From contig PWWF01000324.1 of NCBI GenBank assembly GCA_003561595.1, positions 1-14,774 on the forward strand: 14,774 nt of DNA, given 5' to 3'. The translations under genes and the position numbers were made by a program. This DNA is from Paracoccaceae bacterium (GTDB taxonomy: Bacteria; Pseudomonadota; Alphaproteobacteria; Rhodobacterales; Rhodobacteraceae). Numbering within the stretch: the first letter of the stretch is position 1; every line of letters starts with the position of its first letter. Positions 1 through 5,782 of this stretch are shown here, piece after piece. The notes below the pieces were generated by a model. It was not told the origin of the DNA, did no database searches, and worked only from the letters and a program-made list of their open reading frames with translations.

Positions 1-267
1 GGCCGTCGCCTGCGGGAATAGCAGCGGGTCGGTGATCAGCCGGATACGCGGCATCACGCCCGGCGCTTGCGCGATCAGCGCGTCGCGCAGCGCGCGGCGC
101 ATCCGGGCGGAATTGACCAATACGCTGACCCGCGCGCGCGCCTCGGGCGGCAGGGGGGCCAACCGGGCGGTCAGGCCGGTAGCCAATGCGCGCGGGAAAT
201 CCACCCCGCAGGGCAGGCCAAAGACGCGGGCCCCATCCGGCGCGGGCGCAAAAATCTCAGCCGCCAT
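1..267 (-). CDS. addB: Double-strand break repair protein AddB, N-terminal part (partial)
   Basis: Only the first 89 codons are inside the window; the frame stays open through base 1. The product would be the AddB subunit of the alphaproteobacterial AddAB helicase-nuclease, which processes DNA ends for RecA-dependent repair. The visible part carries the family's N-terminal pattern: VFGLPCGVDFPRALATGL near residues 15-32, then VSVLVNSARMRRALRDAL and MPRIRLITD. This corresponds to the inactivated helicase-like start of AddB, so no catalytic residues are visible. The ATG at 265-267 lies inside the last codons of tsaE, giving an 11-base overlap, which suggests translational coupling. GGCGAG four bases upstream is only a weak ribosome binding site. 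The identification rests on remembered family pattern over a short stretch, but the fit and gene order are good. Confidence 0.8.
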   Translation of the reverse strand, partial: MAAEIFAPAPDGARVFGLPCGVDFPRALATGLTARLAPLPPEARARVSVLVNSARMRRALRDALIAQAPGVMPRIRLITDPLLFPQATA

Positions 268-760
268 GGCGCTCGCCCTCTGCCAGCGCAGCGATCCGCG
301 CGCGCCAGTCTGCATTGCGGCTGTGGAACAACAGATGCCGTGTGTCCGCGCTCTCGCCCGGTGTCAGGGTCAGGTGCAGTGCGCCAGGCGGGGTCAGCGG
401 CCCCAGACGGTCGGCCCATTCGATCACGCAGATCGCGTCCTCGAACGCCTCATCCAGGCCCAGCTCGACATAGTCCTGCGGGTCGCCAAGGCGATATAGA
501 TCCGCATGCCAGAGCGTGACATCGTCCAGATCATAGGTCTGCACCAGCGTGAAACTGGGCGAGGGCACGTCCTCCCAACGCCCGAGCGCGGCAAGGCGCG
601 ACTGGATCAGCGCCCGCGCGAACAGGCTTTTTCCCGCGCCGACCGGGCCGTGCATCAGCACCACATCGCCTGCGCCCAGCCCTTCCCCCAAGCGTGCCGC
701 GAACTGCGCCGTGGCATCGGGCGATAGTGCTGTCAGTGAAAGCTGGAAAGGGTCCGACAT
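257..760 (-). CDS. tsaE: tRNA threonylcarbamoyladenosine biosynthesis ATPase TsaE
   Basis: This 167-residue protein has the usual size for TsaE, the small ATPase that works with TsaB and TsaD to make t6A at position 37 of ANN-decoding tRNAs in the cytoplasm. The Walker A loop GPVGAGKS is at residues 38-45. The family motif PSPSFTLVQTYD follows at 66-77, HADLYRL at 85-91, and the ELGLDEAF...VIEWADRL block at 99-119, which holds the acidic residues near the nucleotide. The start ATG at 758-760 has no clear Shine-Dalgarno sequence. Upstream, a 97-base gap with a small hairpin separates it from the PAS-protein gene read in the same direction. Downstream it overlaps addB. In related genomes, as I recall, a phosphotransferase and a nucleotidyltransferase gene often sit between tsaE and addB; here they are absent. 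Confidence 0.95.
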   Translation of the reverse strand: MSDPFQLSLTALSPDATAQFAARLGEGLGAGDVVLMHGPVGAGKSLFARALIQSRLAALGRWEDVPSPSFTLVQTYDLDDVTLWHADLYRLGDPQDYVELGLDEAFEDAICVIEWADRLGPLTPPGALHLTLTPGESADTRHLLFHSRNADWRARIAALAEGERHGG

Positions 761-817
761 GGCGCCGACACTGGCATGTCAGCAGGGCCGCCGCCAGCCC
801 CTTTTCGAACCTGTCAC

Positions 818-834
818 CCCGCTGGCGCAGCGGG
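818..834 (-). other. Small hairpin between PAS gene and tsaE
   Basis: CCCGCT pairs with AGCGGG around a five-base loop, in the 97-base gap between the PAS gene stop and the tsaE start. There is no T-run after it on the minus strand, so it is not a typical intrinsic terminator. It may only be a chance hairpin in GC-rich DNA. A second 5-bp stem (TTCGG/CCGAA, 852-868) lies over the end of the PAS gene. Confidence 0.3.
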
Positions 835-857
835 CCGCGCCCCACGTGGCGTTCGGA

Positions 858-2618
858 TCAGACCCGAAGGCGAGAGCCCGAATGGCGCGCGGTCCGTAGC
901 TTGCGACGGCTCGGATCGTCCTGCCCCATTGCCCCTGACGCGGCGTGTGGCGGATCAGTGGGCAGGTTCCGGGCGGGCGTGCCTGCGGGTCGGCGCGCGA
1001 CCGGGCCGGCGGCATCAGGACGGTCGAGCAGCATGGAATGCACATCCATCTCGGCGCGTGTCAGCGCGCCGCCCGGGCGCGCAGGCTGGACCGGCTGGCC
1101 CAGCGTCTGAAACAGCACCATCACGCTGCCGCCCCGCAGGCGCTGCGCGGTCACGTTCATCAGCGCACCCCGTTTATGGGCGATGCTGGCCGCGATCTGT
1201 TTCTCGCCCTCGGTCGCCGCGGCAAATTCGGCCAGCCGCGCCCAGAAGGTCGTGGGTTCGCATTGGCCGGACCACATGCCGATGGCCTTGGCCAGCCCCT
1301 TGTCGGCCAGATCAGTACGGGGGTCGTCCTGCCAGATGGCAGCATAAGCGTCATTCGATGTGAGCGTCTGGCCTGCGAGGCTGAAAGTGATGACCCCGTC
1401 AGGCAGGCTGTCAAGCATGTGATGCATGGTGTCGATCTCGGCACGGTAGCTGCGCGTGAGGGTCGCCTCGCTGGTGATATCCTCGATGAAAAGCGCAATC
1501 GCGCCATTGGGTTGCGGGCGGCCAGTCACATGGAACGTGCGCCCGCCCTCGAGGCACCATTCCTCGGCATATTCACCGTTTTCGGCAGCGCGATCCATCT
1601 CGACAATCTCGGATCGCCACGTGTTGAAATCCTTGGGCTCGGGCAGCATGCGCGCCTCTCGCAGGGCAAAAAGCACCTGTTCGAAACTGGGCTTTCCCGC
1701 CAGGAACAAAGGGTCGAGCCCGGTCAGATCGACCAGCGCGGGGTTAAAGACCTGCAGCCGGCGCTCGGCATCAAACAGCGCCAGCCCGATCTGCAGCGAG
1801 GCAAAGGTGCGCGTCAGTGTCTGCAGCGTTTCGCTGCGCGCGGCCTCTGTCTGGACGGCCAGATCGATGGGCACGGCGAAATGCATGATCTGTGCGCCAT
1901 GCGGCACCTGCCGGTAGGAAAACCAGCGCGGACCGTCGTCGGACTCGATGCTGACGCGCTCGGCATCCGGCGCCCTTTTGGTGTCGAACAACGCAGGCAG
2001 CGGCCATGTCAGCGCCGTGTCGCGACCCTTTCCCTGGACTTGCTCCAGATAGGCCGCATTCGCCCAGACAACCTGCCCGTCAGAATCGGTTTGCCAGATC
2101 AGGGCGGGGGCGTGGCGCAGGGCATGGCGCAGGGTTTCGGTTTCGGATTTCAGCGTGTCAAAGCTCAGCCTGTCCATCGCGACCAGTCGCCCCTCGGACC
2201 GGGTATCGCTGAGGACAAGCCGGGCCAGGCCATTCTTGAAGCTGCCCTCAAGCACCAGCCCGTCATCTGCGCCCTTGGCCTGCAACGTCACCTGCCCCAG
2301 CGTGCCAAGCTGTGCAAGCTGGCCCCTCAGATCATCGAAATGCGGGGCAAGATAGCGCAGCAGGCGCGGCAGGGCACTTTCGGCGGCGGGCATGTCGGGC
2401 ACATCATCGAGCGTATCCAGCAAAAGCCGCGCCTGATCCGAGCAATCAACCAGCTTTTCGTCGCGGAACAGAAACACGGCCTCACCGTCCGACTGCCCCA
2501 GCGCGGCCTGCGTGTCCTGACCGGGGCGGAACAGCCCCATCACGATCGCCAGAACGCCCAGCACCACCATTGACGCGCTCGCAACGATCGTGGCGCCCAG
2601 CAGCACGGCCTGTGTCAT
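858..2618 (-). CDS. Membrane-anchored multi-PAS protein without output domain
   Basis: This 586-residue protein starts with a single hydrophobic segment (about residues 4-30, ending at GLFRPG), so most of it should face the cytoplasm. About three PAS-like regions follow: roughly 160-260 (APALIWQTDSDGQVVWANAAY), 267-385 (QIGLALFDAERRLQVFNPAL) and 395-505 (LPDGVITFSLAGQTLTSNDAY). No histidine-kinase, GGDEF, EAL or phosphatase domain follows. The last 65 or so residues are rich in Arg, Pro, Ala and Gly and look disordered. I start at the ATG at 2616-2618, because GGAGGG lies seven bases upstream of it; an in-frame ATG 24 bases earlier lacks such a site. Proteins of this kind are commonly found just before tsaE in Rhodobacterales. 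Their ligand and output are not known to me. A CtrA-type site lies upstream. Confidence 0.8.
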   Translation of the reverse strand: MTQAVLLGATIVASASMVVLGVLAIVMGLFRPGQDTQAALGQSDGEAVFLFRDEKLVDCSDQARLLLDTLDDVPDMPAAESALPRLLRYLAPHFDDLRGQLAQLGTLGQVTLQAKGADDGLVLEGSFKNGLARLVLSDTRSEGRLVAMDRLSFDTLKSETETLRHALRHAPALIWQTDSDGQVVWANAAYLEQVQGKGRDTALTWPLPALFDTKRAPDAERVSIESDDGPRWFSYRQVPHGAQIMHFAVPIDLAVQTEAARSETLQTLTRTFASLQIGLALFDAERRLQVFNPALVDLTGLDPLFLAGKPSFEQVLFALREARMLPEPKDFNTWRSEIVEMDRAAENGEYAEEWCLEGGRTFHVTGRPQPNGAIALFIEDITSEATLTRSYRAEIDTMHHMLDSLPDGVITFSLAGQTLTSNDAYAAIWQDDPRTDLADKGLAKAIGMWSGQCEPTTFWARLAEFAAATEGEKQIAASIAHKRGALMNVTAQRLRGGSVMVLFQTLGQPVQPARPGGALTRAEMDVHSMLLDRPDAAGPVARRPAGTPARNLPTDPPHAASGAMGQDDPSRRKLRTARHSGSRLRV

Positions 2619-2667
2619 TTGCTCTGCCCTCCGACAACCCAAGTTGCCTCACCATGGCGGAGGATTG

Positions 2668-2683
2668 GTTAAGCGAGCGTTAA
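2668..2683 (-). promoter_or_regulatory. CtrA-type binding motif upstream of the PAS gene
   Basis: On the minus strand the bases read TTAACGCTCGCTTAAC, which fits the CtrA consensus TTAA-N7-TTAAC exactly. The motif ends about 50 bases before the chosen start codon of the PAS gene, a normal place for a promoter-proximal site. CtrA is the cell-cycle and motility/gene-transfer-agent regulator of alphaproteobacteria. The match is seen in the sequence; binding is inference, although such a motif is rare by chance in GC-rich DNA. Confidence 0.5.
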
Positions 2684-2692
2684 GGGCGCGCG

Positions 2693-2714
2693 CCCGCGGC
2701 AGAGTTTTCGCGGG
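2693..2714 (-). terminator. Hairpin after the exonuclease gene, possible operon terminator
   Basis: CCCGCG (2693-2698) pairs with CGCGGG (2709-2714) around a ten-base loop, about 28 bases after the stop codon of the exonuclease-fusion gene. The adjoining perfect palindrome GGGCGCGCGCCC (2684-2695) could form a competing structure. No T-run follows on the minus strand, so intrinsic termination is uncertain. Its position at the end of the large minus-strand operon, and before the CtrA-like site of the next unit, fits a transcription boundary. Confidence 0.35.
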
Positions 2715-2741
2715 TTTCACGCGCGCTGTGGCGCCAGTGCC

Positions 2742-4838
2742 TTACACATCGGCATTCAGATCCCGCAGCAATCGGCCATGCCTGCGCACCTCGGTCAGAA
2801 CATCGCCAAAGCTGTGCAGCCCGCGTGCCTGCAGCATCGGCAGCAGCTTGAGGAACGCATCCGCCGTGGCGACCGTGTCGCCGAGTGCGGTATGGCGTGC
2901 CTCTTCGGGGATGGTGATGCCCAACCGCGCGGTCAGCGCATCCAGCGAATGCTGTTCCAACTGGCCAAAGACCACAGCCGACAGCAGCACTGTATCCAGC
3001 ACCGGATGGTCAAAGCGCACCCCGATTCCCTTTTCATGGCGGCGCAGGAATTCCATGTCGAAGGGCGCGTTATGGGCGACCAGCACCGCCCCGCGCGCGA
3101 AATCATGAAAGCGCTTCCCGGCCTCGGTGATGGTGGGCGCACCCTTGATCATGTCCTCGGTGATGCCATGCACCTCGGTCGAGCTTTGCGGGATCGGGCG
3201 CTGGGGGTTCACAAGCGTATCGAACACCTCGCGCCGCACCCGGCGGCCATTGACGATGCGCACGGCCGCGATCTGCACGATTTCGTCGTTTGAGGGGGTC
3301 AACCCGGTGGTTTCGGTGTCGAACACGACATAGGTCAGATCCTCCAGCCTGCTTTCCAGCACGCCAGCGTTGCGTTCCTTGGACAAGAGGTCGAAATCAT
3401 AGACCACATCGCGCTGGATCGGCGCGGGGCGGCGGGTGGCGCGGCGGGCATTAGGGATCGGCAGGCGCACGGCCTGAGCGCCATCGGACAGGGTTTCGGT
3501 CCAGGCCTCGGTCGCGTGGGCGTTCAACACGGCGCGGGGCGTCAGGTCGGGCGTGTCAGGGTCGATGGGCATGGTCAGCCATTGATCGAATTCGCCCACT
3601 GAAAGCGCGCTGCCCTGCCAGATCAGATCGAGAATCGCGCCGGGGCCATCCTCTTCCATCAGGCGCAGGGTAAAGGCGCGCGCATAATCCGCACCTGCCA
3701 GCCGTTCACCCAGCCAGCGCAACAAGAGCGCCAGTTCGAACCCGTCGCAGGTCAGCACCAGTTCGCGCCCTTCGGTCGCCAGCGTCAGGCCCATGGCGTC
3801 GAATTGCGCGGCCACCCCATCCATCAGATCGCGCGAGCGGATCTGGCCCAGCGGGCGCCAATCGGCGCGCCCTTCATCATAGCGCTGGCCCAGTTCGGTG
3901 ATCGCGGCGGTCAGGTCATGCACTTCGGACAGCAGGGCGTTGGTCAGTTCGGGGGTCTGCGCCATGTCGGCATCTTCGCTGATCACGCCGATCACGGTCT
4001 GCAGATTGGCGGCAGGGCGGCGCACGCGGTCGAATACTTCGGCCAGCAGCCCCTCGCGCGCGGCATGGGTGGCCAGATCGGCGGTGACATCGCGCAGGGT
4101 CAGCACGAAACCGGGGCGGCGATTGTGGTCGGTGCGGCGCAGGACACGCATGCGGCCCTGCAGCAGCCGACCACTGCCCGTGGTGGCGCAGATCAGGTCG
4201 GACGCGGCCTCTGGGTCATCAAGCTGTGACAGGCGTTCATAGGCATGGCGCACTGGCCCTTCGCGCAGGTAATCCAGCAGGTTGCGGTCCAGCCCCGGCG
4301 CGCCGCCCGCTTCCAGGATCGTGACAGCCTGACCGTTATAGAACACAAGCTGGTAATCCGCCGTGCACAGCAGCACCGCCACCGGCACATCGGCCAGCAG
4401 CTTTTCCAGCCGCGCCTTTTCCGACGACAGGCGCGAGGTTTCGCGGGCCACGGATTCGGCCAGCGCCGAGCGGGTCTGTGCCAGCGAGCGCGTGATCTCG
4501 GCCGCCGCCGGGGCCAGGTCGCCCAGATAGCGCGCATGTTCGCGCTCGGCCCTTATGTCATCGGCCACATCGTTATGCGCACGGGTGCGGATGGCACTGG
4601 CCAGCCGGTCGATGGCGCGGGCGACATTGGCATCGAACAGATACCAGATGCCCGTGACCAGCAGCAGGATCAGGAACCCGCCCAAGATCCCTGCCTGCAG
4701 CATGGCATCCGCCAGCCCCGGCACATCGCTGCGCGACAGGACCAGCCAGCCACCCAGCCCCAGCGCCACCATGGCACCGAGCCCGAGCGCGACAAAGAAC
4801 AACAGGATGCGCAGGCGCAGGCTCAGGCGGTCAAGCAT
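2742..4838 (-). CDS. Membrane PAS / degenerate histidine kinase / DEDDh 3'-5' exonuclease fusion
   Basis: This 698-residue protein has two membrane segments (about 10-34 and 46-66), then a HAMP-like and coiled-coil stretch (68-150) and a PAS-like region (150-255). A histidine-kinase-like part follows (262-460) and a C-terminal DnaQ-type exonuclease (about 502-667). The exonuclease keeps all DEDDh residues: D507 and E509 in DTETTG, D594 in HNAPFD, and H649 and D654 in HTALGD. The kinase part looks dead. In VFDRVRRPAANLQTVIG an Asp (D270) stands where the phosphorylated His should be, and no ATP-binding N-box is visible. It is therefore not an ordinary polymerase III epsilon subunit. I chose the ATG at 4836-4838, which overlaps the receiver gene's stop by eight bases (ATGCTTGA); a longer frame to 4898 would lie inside that gene. 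Substrate and role are unknown; it probably acts at the inner membrane with the receiver encoded before it. Confidence 0.85.
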   Translation of the reverse strand: MLDRLSLRLRILLFFVALGLGAMVALGLGGWLVLSRSDVPGLADAMLQAGILGGFLILLLVTGIWYLFDANVARAIDRLASAIRTRAHNDVADDIRAEREHARYLGDLAPAAAEITRSLAQTRSALAESVARETSRLSSEKARLEKLLADVPVAVLLCTADYQLVFYNGQAVTILEAGGAPGLDRNLLDYLREGPVRHAYERLSQLDDPEAASDLICATTGSGRLLQGRMRVLRRTDHNRRPGFVLTLRDVTADLATHAAREGLLAEVFDRVRRPAANLQTVIGVISEDADMAQTPELTNALLSEVHDLTAAITELGQRYDEGRADWRPLGQIRSRDLMDGVAAQFDAMGLTLATEGRELVLTCDGFELALLLRWLGERLAGADYARAFTLRLMEEDGPGAILDLIWQGSALSVGEFDQWLTMPIDPDTPDLTPRAVLNAHATEAWTETLSDGAQAVRLPIPNARRATRRPAPIQRDVVYDFDLLSKERNAGVLESRLEDLTYVVFDTETTGLTPSNDEIVQIAAVRIVNGRRVRREVFDTLVNPQRPIPQSSTEVHGITEDMIKGAPTITEAGKRFHDFARGAVLVAHNAPFDMEFLRRHEKGIGVRFDHPVLDTVLLSAVVFGQLEQHSLDALTARLGITIPEEARHTALGDTVATADAFLKLLPMLQARGLHSFGDVLTEVRRHGRLLRDLNADV

Positions 4839-5250
4839 CCGCAATACCCTGGGCCGATGCGCCGCGCGGTTCTGACAGGATCTTGCGCACCTCTTCACGC
4901 AACTCCTTCAGCTCGAACGGTTTCGAGATGAACCCGTCCGCCCCCATCGCCAGCCCCTTGCGCCGCTCCATCGCAGAGCCGCGCGCGGTCATCATCAGGA
5001 TGCGGACATCACGGCAGCTTTCATCGGCGCGCACCGACTGGCAGATTTCATAGCCCGACACTTCGGGCAGCATGACATCCAGAAGCACCAGATCAGGCTT
5101 GCGCTCGCGGATCATCTCGACCGCGCCGGCCCCGGTTGCAAGCCGGGTCTGGCTATAGCCTTCGCGGGTCAGCAGATAGTTCAGCGCGACCGCGATGTTA
5201 TCCTCGTCCTCCACGACGAGTATCTCAGCTTTGCGGGCCGTTTCCTCCAT
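4831..5250 (-). CDS. Single-domain response regulator (receiver only)
   Basis: This 139-residue protein is one CheY-like receiver with a short tail and no DNA-binding or enzymatic domain. The acidic pocket is E14-D15 in LVVEDED, the phosphoacceptor is D58 in LVLLDVMLP, the switch Thr is T88 in LMMTARG, and the conserved Lys is K110 in ISKPF. All key residues are present, so it should be phosphorylatable. The start at 5248-5250 is supported by a strong AAGGAGGAG eight bases upstream. The upstream gene ends inside this one (26-base overlap), and the next gene starts within its stop codon region. Both overlaps point to coupled translation with the membrane protein and the exonuclease fusion. The fusion is the natural partner, but its kinase part looks inactive, so the phosphate donor may be another kinase. 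Confidence 0.92.
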   Translation of the reverse strand: MEETARKAEILVVEDEDNIAVALNYLLTREGYSQTRLATGAGAVEMIRERKPDLVLLDVMLPEVSGYEICQSVRADESCRDVRILMMTARGSAMERRKGLAMGADGFISKPFELKELREEVRKILSEPRGASAQGIADA

Positions 5251-5773
5251 GTGCTCCTCCTTCACATGCCGCCGCAAGGAACGGGTCCCCTTCGGCAATC
5301 TGATACCATTCGGCATTCGCGGGCAGTCCATCCTCGCCCATGCGTGTGCCTTCGGTCAGGTCCGCGCGCCGGGCATTGGCGCAGTCGAACATGGACTGAA
5401 AACCCATGGTCAGCGCCCAGCGTTCCTGCAGGATCACCCCGGTCAGAACCAGATCGGGGTTCAGGCTGTTGCGCTGCCGGATGCGGTTGTCGACCGCGAT
5501 GATGCGGTTTGTCAGCGGCACCACATAGGTCCAGGGCCGGAACCAGGACGAATGCTGGTTCTTGCTGACCACCACGATGTCATCGGGCAGGCCCGCCTGA
5601 TAGCGTGGCGCCCATGAATATTCGAGATAGATCACCATGGCGAGCATCGCCGCCGCCGCCCCGGCAGGGGTCAGCCATTCGGGCAGACGCCGCCCGCTCA
5701 GCCGCAGCAGCAGGTGACCGATACCGCCACCGGCTACCCCGCACACGATGACAGCAAGAAATTCAAGCAGCAT
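5225..5773 (-). CDS. Unrecognised small membrane protein
   Basis: I do not recognise a named family for this 182-residue product. Two hydrophobic segments lie at about residues 3-26 and 35-52, separated by a short basic linker (RLSGRRLPEW). The remaining 130 residues are soluble, with a central VVPLTNRIIAVDNRIRQR region and a later MFDCANARRADLTEG stretch. No catalytic motif is evident. It has two cysteines, C142 in the soluble part and one near the C-terminus. It starts nine bases after the nucleotidyltransferase gene, with a GGGGG-type ribosome binding site (CTAGGGGGCCTGA before ATG), and runs 26 bases into the receiver gene. This places it in the same transcript. It may anchor or sense for the signalling proteins encoded beside it, which is inference from position only. 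Codon use matches the neighbours, so it looks like a real, resident gene. Confidence 0.8.
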   Translation of the reverse strand: MLLEFLAVIVCGVAGGGIGHLLLRLSGRRLPEWLTPAGAAAAMLAMVIYLEYSWAPRYQAGLPDDIVVVSKNQHSSWFRPWTYVVPLTNRIIAVDNRIRQRNSLNPDLVLTGVILQERWALTMGFQSMFDCANARRADLTEGTRMGEDGLPANAEWYQIAEGDPFLAAACEGGAHGGNGPQS

Positions 5774-5782
5774 TCAGGCCCC

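Noticed and set aside
945..2573. Long open plus-strand frame opposite the PAS gene
   Set aside because: It is the reverse-strand shadow of a GC-rich gene. It shows no family motif, is rich in Gln, Arg and Gly, and the minus strand carries clear PAS and membrane segments.
2684..2695. Perfect palindrome GGGCGCGCGCCC
   Set aside because: Made only of G and C in GC-rich DNA, with no spacer; not called as an operator, although it may compete with the neighbouring hairpin.
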